From positions 1 to 36,582 of the forward strand of contig JAZULL010000133.1 of assembly GCA_045603085.1 (NCBI GenBank): DNA of 36,582 nt. Reading direction: 5' to 3'. The translations under genes and the position numbers were made by a program. The first letter of the stretch is position 1. The number at the start of each line of letters is the position of its first letter. Positions 16,617 to 25,532 of the stretch are shown piece by piece. The stretch comes from SVQP01 sp045603085. GTDB taxonomy: Bacteria > Bacillota > Clostridia > Oscillospirales > CAG-272. Under the pieces are notes generated by a model. It had not been told where the DNA came from, did no database searches, and saw nothing but the letters and a program-made list of their open reading frames with translations.

Positions 16617-18515
16617 TTACTTGATTTTATAAACCAGAATCTTGCTTTGATACTGACCGGGAATGGTCACCTCAAGTCCCTTGGTAACCAGCTCCTTGCC
16701 CGTAATCTCCACCGTTTCCTTAGTGTCAATATCGGTTACGGTATAAGTCGCATCGGACTGCAAGCCCTCCAGCACGTAGGTGGAAGCGGTACAGCTTGAG
16801 CCGGCGCGGCGGAAGGCCATGACCATGCCGTCCCCTTGCTCGGGTCGGTCGTAGCGATAAGCCGCCCAGCCACCGTGAGCATACGACCAGCCACCGTTCT
16901 CCAAGGGATAGAAATCGCAGGAGAAGAAGTGCCGCAGCGAACGGTATTCCTCACACATCCCGGCCATCCAGGCGAATTGCGCTTCGGTAGGCTCGGGGCG
17001 GTCGGGGCGGTCAGTCCACCACCAGCTGCCCACGTAAGCAGGGGCATACGAGCTGCGAGTGGCATAGGTATCCCCCATCCGCTTACACACGCCACCCGAG
17101 CAGGGCACAAGGCGGTTGTAGCCGAACATCTGAGTCTGAATCGCATCGGGATCGAGATCCGGCTCGCAAAAGGCATCGGTGCGCCAGATCGGGATCGCTC
17201 TTTCCAGGGACTCCGCATCAATGCGGCGTCCGCCGGAGGCACAGTTATCGATCACAAGATCAGGGTATTTTTCGCGCAGATCGTCCCACAAGCGGTACAG
17301 ATTCATAATATACTTGATCTCATTCATGCCGCCGCGATCCATCTCGTCGGTAATACGCCAGGATTGCAGGGGCTCCATGTTGAAGTCCTGCCGGAAGCAC
17401 TTGATATCCAGCTCGTCTACGAAGCGGCAGATCAGATCAAACAAATATTCCCTGACCTCGTCCTTATCCAGACGGAGCAGCAGATAAAAGCCGTCCAACG
17501 GGTATAGCCAATCCGGATGCTCAAGTGCCAGATCTGTGCCGGGATACGCGCGCTCGGGCTCCATCCACAGCAAAAACTTCATGCCCATGGCATGCACCTT
17601 GTCAATCACGTCGTGCAGCCCGTCGGGATGCTCGTCGGGGCGGACCTGCCAATTACCCACCTGCTTATACCAATCGGCTGCGCCGGGCGTACCGCCCTTG
17701 CCGTACCAGCCGGCATCGATCCAATAGTAATCCGCCTTGACACCGTGTCTGCAAAAGCCGTCCAGATGGTACAGATGCCGCTCGGTGCAAAGACCCATGC
17801 CCTCCAGCGCAAACGGGTATTGCTCAGAGGAGAAGGGACACAGCTCATGCTTGATCAGACGGCGGAATTGATTACTTCCCTGCACGCGCGTGCCGCGATA
17901 TTCCATGAGCAGAATGGACGAGGTGCGGATGCGCTCGCCGGGATGCAGCTTGAAGGCGGTATACTCCAGGCCGGTCTTCAGCTCCAGGGTATCCCCCTGC
18001 GTGTGCGCAAAGCTCGCACGCCATTGTCCCGACCAGCCAACCGCGGCGATCAGGCCGCGCCCTTCGGTATAAAACTCAAAAAACGGCATTTTTCCGCTGG
18101 AGGAGCGACCGCCCATGGGATGGAAGGAGCGAGAGGTGCCAAGCGACATTTTGGTTGGATGCACCTTACATTCCTCCGCGATGCTGTCAGAGCGCAGATA
18201 GGCCTCGTAGCCGGCACAGCCGTCCGTGTCGTACAGGAAAAGCGGCGGCGTGACGCCGGGCACCTCTGCAAAGCACCAGGTTGCATCGCAGTCCAGCACG
18301 TTGCTGATCAGACCGCTGTCATGCTCGCCGCAGTTTTCAAACCACAGCGTCCATTTTACCGCGTTATATTGCGGAAATTCGCGGATATGAAGCTCAACGC
18401 GCAGCCCGTCGGCAAGCTCATACAGCCGCCCGTAGCCGGTGGCCGTCACTCTTGCATCCGCCAGATCAAAGCTCTTACCGTTGTACTGAAATGAAAAACG
18501 AGGAACAGTTTGCAT
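16617..18515 (-). CDS. GH36-type alpha-galactosidase-like enzyme
   Basis: The 632-aa product lacks a signal peptide and should be cytoplasmic. It has an N-terminal beta-sandwich (residues ~1-235), a TIM barrel with YYWIDAGWY, the nucleophile motif FRQDFNMEP (Asp near residue 375), the acid/base motif NCASGGRRID (Asp near 431), and a small C-terminal beta domain. This matches the melibiase clade of GH36, which removes terminal alpha-galactosyl (or related) residues with retention. I chose the ATG at 18515 because GGAGGGAG lies 5 nt upstream; an in-frame ATG seven codons earlier has no such site. A fused relative is encoded at 25533-28091. Confidence 0.88.
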   Translation of the reverse strand: MQTVPRFSFQYNGKSFDLADARVTATGYGRLYELADGLRVELHIREFPQYNAVKWTLWFENCGEHDSGLISNVLDCDATWCFAEVPGVTPPLFLYDTDGCAGYEAYLRSDSIAEECKVHPTKMSLGTSRSFHPMGGRSSSGKMPFFEFYTEGRGLIAAVGWSGQWRASFAHTQGDTLELKTGLEYTAFKLHPGERIRTSSILLMEYRGTRVQGSNQFRRLIKHELCPFSSEQYPFALEGMGLCTERHLYHLDGFCRHGVKADYYWIDAGWYGKGGTPGAADWYKQVGNWQVRPDEHPDGLHDVIDKVHAMGMKFLLWMEPERAYPGTDLALEHPDWLYPLDGFYLLLRLDKDEVREYLFDLICRFVDELDIKCFRQDFNMEPLQSWRITDEMDRGGMNEIKYIMNLYRLWDDLREKYPDLVIDNCASGGRRIDAESLERAIPIWRTDAFCEPDLDPDAIQTQMFGYNRLVPCSGGVCKRMGDTYATRSSYAPAYVGSWWWTDRPDRPEPTEAQFAWMAGMCEEYRSLRHFFSCDFYPLENGGWSYAHGGWAAYRYDRPEQGDGMVMAFRRAGSSCTASTYVLEGLQSDATYTVTDIDTKETVEITGKELVTKGLEVTIPGQYQSKILVYKIK

Positions 18516-18553
18516 ATTTTCTCCCTCCGTTTGCAATCGGATATGATATCTGT

Positions 18554-18583
18554 ATTATAAAGCATTGACTGACCGATTGTCAA
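18554..18583 (-). promoter_or_regulatory. GH36 promoter with overlapping inverted repeat
   Basis: TTGACA (18578-18583) and TATAAT (18554-18559) are 18 nt apart on the minus strand. TTGAC at 18565-18569 and GTCAA at 18579-18583 form an inverted repeat inside the promoter, a possible operator. The + strand promoter of the neighbouring operon carries a related start, TTGACAAT. Confidence 0.65.
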
Positions 18584-18642
18584 GAAAATAAGACAAATAG
18601 ACAGAAAATACAGACTAAAATACATATGTTGTTTGTGCATGC

Positions 18643-18672
18643 TTGACAATGGCGATCGGGCCATGCTACAAT
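18643..18672 (+). promoter_or_regulatory. Promoter of the five-gene glycan operon
   Basis: TTGACA (18643-18648) and TACAAT (18667-18672) are 18 nt apart. The promoter is divergent from that of the GH36 gene, so both may answer to one regulator. Confidence 0.75.
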
Positions 18673-18718
18673 TATATATGTAATATAACACCCCCTGCGA
18701 ATACAAGAAAGGATGTGT

Positions 18719-20167
18719 ATGATGCAAAAAAAGATCCTTTGCTACATAGTGGGATTTGCTTGCCTGTGTGCATGTCTTGTTGCCTGCAACGGCGAGAACA
18801 CTCCCCCGACCGACACCACCGGACCCGACGTCACCGGGCAGCTCACCGAGCCCGACACAACTCAGGAGCCTGAGCCCGAGCCCCTGCCCTATAAGATCCC
18901 CTACCCCGACCGCATCAGACTTGCCGACCTGGAATCCAAGCTCTTCAAAAAGGCCTTCTCCCGCGGCACGGCCACCAACGTGACACAAACCGCCAGAGGA
19001 TTGGAGATCACAGCCAGGAGCGAATCCCGTGACCCCGGTATCCATTGGGACGTCAACAGCATGTTCGAGGCTGCAGGCTATCCCGTCGGAGAGGACGGCA
19101 TCAGCTACGTACCCTTCACACCTGAGGAAAAGCATGTCATCGTTTTCAAGATCCAGGCTGAGTGGGGCGGCGCCTTTGAGCTGTTCTATGCAACCAACGA
19201 GCGCGAGCATGCCAAAGGAAAGTACGCCATCACGGAAATATATGGCGGCGACTCCGAATTTTTCGGTGAGCGCGTATGGCAATACGTCGTTTTCGAGGCT
19301 GATGAAACCACCGAGGACTGGTGTGTGAGATTCAACGACGGCTTCCGCCTGGATTACACCAATTTTGTCAACGAGGGCGACCTTTTCATCATTGAGCAGA
19401 TCGCGTTTTGCGCTGACCGTGCCGAGGCGGAAAAATACATCGCCAAGGATCGGGGCGAGCCCGAGCCGTTGCCTGCATTGGCTGAAGGCTATTACGTATG
19501 TCTGTTTGAGGACAGATTGCACTATCCCGAGGATAACGTCAAGGGCGAGGTGTTCGCATCCCTTGATGAAGCCCGGGCGTTTTGCGATAAATACATGAAA
19601 TACGGATATCGCGTGGCAAACGAGAAGGGCGAGATCGTCTACACGCCCTACTCTCTGCTGCAGACCAATCTCTTGCGTGAGGGATACTACATTGTCACCT
19701 ATGCAAGAGAGCAAAAGTTCAAATACGGAGATTCCTGCACCAACCCCGGCATCAATCACGCGCCGCACCGCTCAAGCTGTGACCGATTGGTGGACTGGAT
19801 CCTGTACCGTGCAGGCTTTACCGACCAGCCCCTGATCCAGGGCAAGGTGGTGAGTAATCTGCACCTTTGGTGCGAGGAGATGGGCTTTGAAAAGATCACG
19901 CGCATCGAGGATCTGCGCGCGGGGGATATCGTGTTTGTCCGTCCCGCGGCTGATGGCGGTCCGCAGCACGTGTTCATGCTGGCATCCGACGTCAATGACG
20001 GCAGCGCACTGCGCTACGACCACGGCTCGGACACCCGTATCATGAACAAAAAGCAGCCTACCAAGGAGCCGGTCAGCTATGGCGACGCCCCCTTCATCTT
20101 TGCCTACAGACCGGTTGCCACCGAGCAAAACAACGTTTACTACAACGAGCTTTACGCAGAACAGTAA
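18719..20167 (+). CDS. Lipoprotein with C-terminal papain-like (NlpC/CHAP-like) domain, copy 1
   Basis: The product (about 482 aa) has a lipoprotein signal with lipobox LVAC (Cys23) and a Thr/Pro/Glu linker. Residues ~60-245 look like a beta-sandwich (SRDPGIHWDVNSMFEAAGYP, FKIQAEWGGAFELFYA, FNDGFRLDYTNFV). The C-terminal ~220 residues hold a papain-like domain with candidate nucleophile Cys354 in SCDRLVDW, His417 in QHVFML, and the GDIVFVRP strand typical of NlpC/P60 and CHAP folds. Such domains usually cut peptide bonds or amides, often in peptidoglycan; I do not recognise this subfamily. AAGGA precedes ATG codons at 18719 and 18722, either of which could be used. It is a paralogue of the gene at 24057 with identical length. 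Confidence 0.7.
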   Translation: MMQKKILCYIVGFACLCACLVACNGENTPPTDTTGPDVTGQLTEPDTTQEPEPEPLPYKIPYPDRIRLADLESKLFKKAFSRGTATNVTQTARGLEITARSESRDPGIHWDVNSMFEAAGYPVGEDGISYVPFTPEEKHVIVFKIQAEWGGAFELFYATNEREHAKGKYAITEIYGGDSEFFGERVWQYVVFEADETTEDWCVRFNDGFRLDYTNFVNEGDLFIIEQIAFCADRAEAEKYIAKDRGEPEPLPALAEGYYVCLFEDRLHYPEDNVKGEVFASLDEARAFCDKYMKYGYRVANEKGEIVYTPYSLLQTNLLREGYYIVTYAREQKFKYGDSCTNPGINHAPHRSSCDRLVDWILYRAGFTDQPLIQGKVVSNLHLWCEEMGFEKITRIEDLRAGDIVFVRPAADGGPQHVFMLASDVNDGSALRYDHGSDTRIMNKKQPTKEPVSYGDAPFIFAYRPVATEQNNVYYNELYAEQ

Positions 20168-20197
20168 ATCCCGACACGATCAGATAAGGAGAAAATT

Positions 20198-23100
20198 ATG
20201 CGCAAGATAACCACCAAATTTTTACTCTGCCTTTTGTGCGCATCCATGCTGCTTGGCTGCTTTGCCTGCAACGGCAATCAGGGCGGCGAGCAGGATACCA
20301 CCCAGCAGGGTACGCAAGATCCGGTGACCGAGATCGACCGCTCCCAGCCACAGCAAGGACCGTTCACAGGCACGACCGAGCTGAGCTTTGAAAAGCAGAC
20401 CGTAACTGAATATCAGAAGGTGGTTTCCGAGGAGTACGTCTTTGACTCCGCCAATCTCGACCCTGTGTTCTCGATTGGCGAAGGCAGAGCCAAGGGCACC
20501 ATTGTCACACTCAATCCCTCAACCGTTGCCAACTTCAACATGGGTGTCAAGTTCAACGAGGACGTGGTTGCCAGATACCAGTTCAAGCTGACTGCCACCG
20601 AGCCGGAGCCCGAGGCCAATTACGATTCTGCTTACCTTGGCCTGCGACTGTCCGGCACCGGAACTGCTCCCAACCATGAATCCTCCCGCGTATGGATTCT
20701 GATGAAGGACCAAAAGATCGGTATGCGCACCGGCAAGTGGCCCAATTGTACCATGCTGCCCTGCCCCGTGGACTTTTCCAAAGGCGTGCATCTGATCATT
20801 GAGGACGATCCCGTTGCCAACGTCATTTCCATTTCTTACACCGAAAACGGCACGCAACTCCCCCTGGCTAAGCTGGTCATTCTGGACGACAAGCTTGAAT
20901 TTTATCTGGAAGGAAGCGATAGCCCCGATATCACAGAGCCGCTGGAAGAGCCGGTGGCCAAAACGGGCTATGCTCGCATTTGGACACATCATATGCAAAA
21001 AACAGTCAAAATCAGTAATATGAAGGTTTCCGGTGAGTCCACCGTCAAAACCACCGAACCGATCGATATGCTCAATTCACGCGACGTTTTTGCAGACACG
21101 TGGGTAGCCACCGATGACGTTGGCCGTACCACCCCCGTTGGCGGCGATACTGCCGCTCCCCGTGACAAAAAGGTCGGTATCTTCTACTTCATGTGGCACA
21201 ATGCATCCGAGCAGGGTCAGTACAATCTGTACGACCACACCGCGGCCTATCTGCAGGGCGGCGTGGACGCTGTGTGGGATCTGATCCCGCAGGGCGAGCT
21301 CGGCTTTGCACACTATTGGGCAGAGCCCTACTTCGGCTATTACAACTCGGATGATGAATGGGTCATCCGCAAGCACGGCTATATGCTGGCTGAGGCAGGC
21401 GTGGACTTTATTTACGTGGATGCCACCAACGGCATTATCTACGAGCGGAATCTGGAGGCTCTGCTCCGCGTTTGGAGCGAGATGAGAGCCGAGGGCTATG
21501 CCGTACCGCAGATCTGCTTCCATTGCGGTAACACCGATTCCTTGGCAGCCTCTTCGCTCAATTTCCTTTGGAACAACTATTACTCCACCGGCAAATATGC
21601 CGATATGTGGTTTACGTGGGACGGCAAGCCCCTGATCTTTTACCCCGATTCTCTGGCAAGAACTCTGCCTGACAAGATCAACGATTTCTTTACAGTCCGT
21701 CAAAGCTGGGCCTTCACAAGCGATGGCTGGTATACCTCCAAGGACGGTAAGGGTCGCTGGGCCTGGGCAGACATGTATCCCCAGGGCCCCGGCCTCTCCC
21801 CCGAGGGCGAGGTGGAGCAGATGGTGGTCATGTGTGGCTTCTGGGCCAACGGCAGTGGCGGCACAAACGGCGGCCGCAGCTATACCAAGAAAAACGGCAT
21901 CCCCGACTATGAGGGTGACTGGGATTTCGGCTACGCGCTGATGAACACCACCTCCGGTCTGGGCCTTGCCTTCCAGGAGCATTTTGACTATGCCATGGAG
22001 GTCGATCCTCCGCTGGTCATGATCACGGGCTGGAACGAATGGTGGGCAGGCCGCTGGGGCGGCAGCTCGGGCAATCCCGCACAGGGACAGATGATCTGTA
22101 ACGAATACAGAGTCAATCAGAGCGTGCCCAAATATCAATGGTACTACGTTGACGCCTTCAATACCGAGTATTCCCGTGATATTGAGCCCATGACCGGTGG
22201 CTTTAACGACAACTACTTCTACCAGATGGTACAGAACATCCGTAATTACAAGGGCTCGCGTGCCCAGGAGGCCGCTTTTGAGCAGTGGGCAATTGATATC
22301 AAGGGTGACCCGGGACAATGGAACATTGTAGGTCCCGAATACCGCGACTATCAGGGCGACACCGTGGATCGCGACCACTTCTCTTACGTGGGCGACTTCC
22401 GCTACGTCAACACCTCCGGCCGTAACGACTTGGTCACCTGCAAGGTTTCCTCTGATGCCGAAAACCTCTACTTCTATGCAGAGTGTGCCGAGGATATCAC
22501 CGCTCCCGAGGGCACCAACTGGATGAACCTCTTTATCGATGCCGACTGCAACGGTAAGACCGGCTGGTACGGCTACGATTTCCTGATCAACCGCTCCCAG
22601 CAGGACGGCAAGGTATCGGTTGAAAAATTCGTGGGCAACGACACCTGGCAGCTGGAAAAGATCGGCGAGGCCGAATACGACCTGCGCGGTAAAGTGCTGC
22701 AGATCAAGATTGCTCGCTCGGTCATGAGCCTGGGCGACACCTTTGATTTCAAGTGGGCTGACAACTCGGTTGCCGACGGCAACGTCATGCAGTTCCTGGA
22801 TCAGGGCGACGCCGCTCCCAACGACCGCTTCAACTATCGCTACACCACCGTGCAGACCGAGGTCAAGCTCCCCGCAGAGCTGACCGAGGATATGATCGTG
22901 CTCAAGGCCGGCTCCTACAACGCCTTTGCGGGTGGCAAGCAGGTCAGACTGGATGCCTCCAGCACCAGAGCCGTGATGATGGGCAGAGGCAACGACTTCT
23001 ACCTGCCCAAGGCTTTCGTAGAAGAGGTGATCGGTGTTTCCTGCGAGGGACTTGATACCTACGATCACTACGGCATCACCTACGTCATGGCTGCCGAGAT

Positions 23101-23215
23101 CATTGCCGCCGCAGGCAAGGCTGTGACCGTCACGGCTGACGGCCTGATCGTGATTGCACCCGAGGCGATTACCGATAAGGGCACTCTGACTACGCTGTAC
23201 CGTGCCTTGATGTAA
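20198..23215 (+). CDS. GH99/GH71-like lipoprotein with CBM9-like and stalk domains
   Basis: The 1005-aa product starts with a lipoprotein signal (LLGC, Cys21) and a Gln/Thr linker. Residues ~50-290 look like a beta-sandwich. From about residue 320 a GH99/GH71-like TIM barrel is recognisable: KVGIFYFMWH, LAEAGVDFIYVDATNG, PQICFHCG, DMWFTWDGKPLIFYP and ITGWNEWWAG. Residues ~710-880 resemble a CBM9-like module (SSDAENLYFYAECAED, NLFIDADCNGKTGW), and the last ~100 residues resemble a copper-amine-oxidase-type stalk repeat. The enzyme would act on the cell surface, probably on an alpha-linked glycan. It sits 30 nt after the first papain-like gene with AAGGAG before the ATG. Confidence 0.78.
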   Translation: MRKITTKFLLCLLCASMLLGCFACNGNQGGEQDTTQQGTQDPVTEIDRSQPQQGPFTGTTELSFEKQTVTEYQKVVSEEYVFDSANLDPVFSIGEGRAKGTIVTLNPSTVANFNMGVKFNEDVVARYQFKLTATEPEPEANYDSAYLGLRLSGTGTAPNHESSRVWILMKDQKIGMRTGKWPNCTMLPCPVDFSKGVHLIIEDDPVANVISISYTENGTQLPLAKLVILDDKLEFYLEGSDSPDITEPLEEPVAKTGYARIWTHHMQKTVKISNMKVSGESTVKTTEPIDMLNSRDVFADTWVATDDVGRTTPVGGDTAAPRDKKVGIFYFMWHNASEQGQYNLYDHTAAYLQGGVDAVWDLIPQGELGFAHYWAEPYFGYYNSDDEWVIRKHGYMLAEAGVDFIYVDATNGIIYERNLEALLRVWSEMRAEGYAVPQICFHCGNTDSLAASSLNFLWNNYYSTGKYADMWFTWDGKPLIFYPDSLARTLPDKINDFFTVRQSWAFTSDGWYTSKDGKGRWAWADMYPQGPGLSPEGEVEQMVVMCGFWANGSGGTNGGRSYTKKNGIPDYEGDWDFGYALMNTTSGLGLAFQEHFDYAMEVDPPLVMITGWNEWWAGRWGGSSGNPAQGQMICNEYRVNQSVPKYQWYYVDAFNTEYSRDIEPMTGGFNDNYFYQMVQNIRNYKGSRAQEAAFEQWAIDIKGDPGQWNIVGPEYRDYQGDTVDRDHFSYVGDFRYVNTSGRNDLVTCKVSSDAENLYFYAECAEDITAPEGTNWMNLFIDADCNGKTGWYGYDFLINRSQQDGKVSVEKFVGNDTWQLEKIGEAEYDLRGKVLQIKIARSVMSLGDTFDFKWADNSVADGNVMQFLDQGDAAPNDRFNYRYTTVQTEVKLPAELTEDMIVLKAGSYNAFAGGKQVRLDASSTRAVMMGRGNDFYLPKAFVEEVIGVSCEGLDTYDHYGITYVMAAEIIAAAGKAVTVTADGLIVIAPEAITDKGTLTTLYRALM

Positions 23216-23257
23216 GCGCATTGCAAATCAAGAATAAAATAGGTGAGGAAAATTACA

Positions 23258-24034
23258 ATGTCCTTTGACTATACGGTCAGTGACCGCGATTATATCAATT
23301 CCGACACCATAGACCTTTACTGCAATACCAACGCGCATCTGCTGACGGCACCGCCACGTGCTTTTGTGCTGGAGTTTCCCGGCTTGGGCGGTGGCTCTTG
23401 CCTGGGAGGCTCTATGGAGCCGGGCCCCTATAACGGCCCTCTGTCCGCGGCCTTCGCCGAGGCGGGGATTCTGCAGGTATACGTTTTTCCCGGCCCTTGG
23501 AGCTGGATGAACCGCGGTGCCGTGCGTATGATCAACGCGCTGGTGGACGCCCTGCGTGAAAAATACGGCTTTACCGAGTCCACCCCATGGGCAGTCATGG
23601 GCGGCAGTATGGGCGGCTTGGGCGCGCTTATCTATACCGCCTCGCACGGCGGTGATCCTGCGCGCATTCCCACAGCGTGTCTGGCGCATTGCCCCTGCGT
23701 CAACGCTCCGGATCGCGTGAATTGCCGTCCGCACATCACCCGTACCTTTTTCAGAGCCGTTGCGGATTACGAAATGCCCATCGCACAAGCGCTTGAAACG
23801 ATTTCGCCCATTCACCGTGTGCAGGATATGCCGCGCATTCCGTACCATATTATCAACGATCTGGAGGATGAGCTGTTTCCTGCCGAGCAGATGGATGCAT
23901 ACGTCGAGCAGATGCTGGAGAGGGGACACAGCGTTACCTACCATCGCTTGGAGGGTCGCCGGCACGGCGAGCTGACCGAGCAGGAATGGGCGCACATCCG
24001 TCACTTTTTGCTGACACATTTAATACAACCGTGA
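23258..24034 (+). CDS. Alpha/beta hydrolase (probable esterase/acylhydrolase)
   Basis: The 258-aa product has no signal peptide. It carries an alpha/beta hydrolase core: nucleophile Ser117 in MGGSMGGLG, a candidate acid in NDLEDELFP and the catalytic His in GRRHGEL near the C-terminus. The first half has a Gly-rich oxyanion region (FPGLGGGSCLGGS). It may deacylate a sugar or glycan product of the neighbouring enzymes; a peptidase of the prolyl oligopeptidase type is less likely because of its small size. The ATG at 23258 is used, after AGGTGAGG; an in-frame GTG 15 nt earlier lies within that ribosome binding site. Confidence 0.78.
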   Translation: MSFDYTVSDRDYINSDTIDLYCNTNAHLLTAPPRAFVLEFPGLGGGSCLGGSMEPGPYNGPLSAAFAEAGILQVYVFPGPWSWMNRGAVRMINALVDALREKYGFTESTPWAVMGGSMGGLGALIYTASHGGDPARIPTACLAHCPCVNAPDRVNCRPHITRTFFRAVADYEMPIAQALETISPIHRVQDMPRIPYHIINDLEDELFPAEQMDAYVEQMLERGHSVTYHRLEGRRHGELTEQEWAHIRHFLLTHLIQP

Positions 24035-24056
24035 TCCCGAAAGGAGAAACACAGTG

Positions 24057-25505
24057 ATGAAAAAGAAATTTTTACCGATTCTGGCGCTTTTGCTGGCACT
24101 TTTGATGCTTGCAAGTGCCTGCACACCTGCGCCGGATCCCGAGGGCGAGGAAGAGACGACAGCCCAGACCGAGCCCGAGTCCACCGAGCCCGAGCGTGAA
24201 ACCGAGGAAGAGATCAATCTGCCTTACCTCATTCCCAATCCCACGCGCATTGACCTCTCCACGTTTTCTACCGAGATGATCAAGGCTGCTTTCCCGGCCT
24301 CTAAGACGGTCATCGTGGAACAATGCGACCAGGGTCTGAAGTTCATCGGACGCAAGGAATCCCGTGACCCCGGCGTGCAGTGGAAGCTGAGCAACATGTT
24401 CAAGGCGGCGGGCTATCCCGTAGCCGAGGACGGCAAATCCTACGTGCCGTTCACTCCCGATGAAAAGAAGGTCATCGTGTTCAAGATCCAGGCCGAATGG
24501 GGCGGCGCATTTGAGCTGTTCTATGCCACCGAGGATCGCAACAATGCGCGCGGCGGCTATTCCATGACAGAGGTCTATGGCGGCGACTCGGAATTCTTCG
24601 GCGAGCGCGTGACGCAGTATATTATTTTTGAAGCAGACGAGACCACCAAGGGCTGGACGACCCGTTTTAACGACGGTTGCCGTCTGGATTACACCAACTT
24701 CGTGCAACAGGGTGACGAATTCCTTCTGCAAAAGATCGCCTTCTGTGCCGACCGCGCCGAGGCCGAGAGATTTATCTCCATCGACAAGGGCGAGCCTGAG
24801 CCCGTCCCCGCTGTGGCCGAGGGCTATTATGTCTGTCTGTATGAGGACAGACTGCACCTGCCCAAGAACAACGTCAAGGGCGACGTATATGCGACGCTGG
24901 ACGAGGCAAAGGCGGCCTGCGATAAGATGGCAAAGTACGGCTATCGCGTAGCCAACGAAAAGGGTGAGATCTTATATGCACCCTATACCGTACTGCAGAG
25001 CACCCTTTTGCGCGAGGCATATTACGTTGTCAACTATGCCCGTACGGAAAAGTTCAAGTACGGCGATTCCTGCACCAACCCCGGTATCAACCACCGTCCG
25101 CACTATACCAGCTGTGACCGTCTGGTCGACTGGGTTCTGTACCGCGCAGGATTTACCGATCAGCCGCTGGTGCAGGGCAAGGTCGTGACCAATCTGCCGC
25201 AATGGTGCGAGGAGATGGGCTTTGAAAAGATCACCCGTGAGCAGGATCTGCAGCCGGGCGACATCGTCTTTGTCCGTCCCAGCTCGCAAGGCGACCCGTT
25301 GCACACGTACATGGTTGCTTCGTACGTCAGCAGCGGAAAGGCCCTTCGATATGACCACGGCTCGGACAGCCGTATCATGAACAAAAAGCAGCCCACCTCC
25401 GAGCCCATCAGCTACGGAGATGCGCCCTTCATGTACGCTTACCGCCCCGTTGTTACCGAGAATAACAATATTTACTACGACTATTATAAGGATGCCGCAC
25501 AGTAA
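24057..25505 (+). CDS. Lipoprotein with C-terminal papain-like (NlpC/CHAP-like) domain, copy 2
   Basis: A paralogue of the gene at 18719, with the same length (482 aa) and domain order: lipobox ASAC (Cys22), an acidic Thr/Glu linker, the beta-sandwich with SRDPGVQWKLSNMFKAAGYP, and the papain-like domain with Cys353 (SCDRLVDW) and His416 (PLHTYM). The mature parts are alike over nearly their whole length while the signal and linker differ, which points to an old tandem duplication rather than a recent one. A GTG directly before the ATG (24054) is also possible, as it has the better spacing from AAAGGAG. The partner or substrate is unknown. Confidence 0.7.
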   Translation: MKKKFLPILALLLALLMLASACTPAPDPEGEEETTAQTEPESTEPERETEEEINLPYLIPNPTRIDLSTFSTEMIKAAFPASKTVIVEQCDQGLKFIGRKESRDPGVQWKLSNMFKAAGYPVAEDGKSYVPFTPDEKKVIVFKIQAEWGGAFELFYATEDRNNARGGYSMTEVYGGDSEFFGERVTQYIIFEADETTKGWTTRFNDGCRLDYTNFVQQGDEFLLQKIAFCADRAEAERFISIDKGEPEPVPAVAEGYYVCLYEDRLHLPKNNVKGDVYATLDEAKAACDKMAKYGYRVANEKGEILYAPYTVLQSTLLREAYYVVNYARTEKFKYGDSCTNPGINHRPHYTSCDRLVDWVLYRAGFTDQPLVQGKVVTNLPQWCEEMGFEKITREQDLQPGDIVFVRPSSQGDPLHTYMVASYVSSGKALRYDHGSDSRIMNKKQPTSEPISYGDAPFMYAYRPVVTENNNIYYDYYKDAAQ

Positions 25506-25532
25506 CCCATACTGATATTTGGAGGCCAAGAT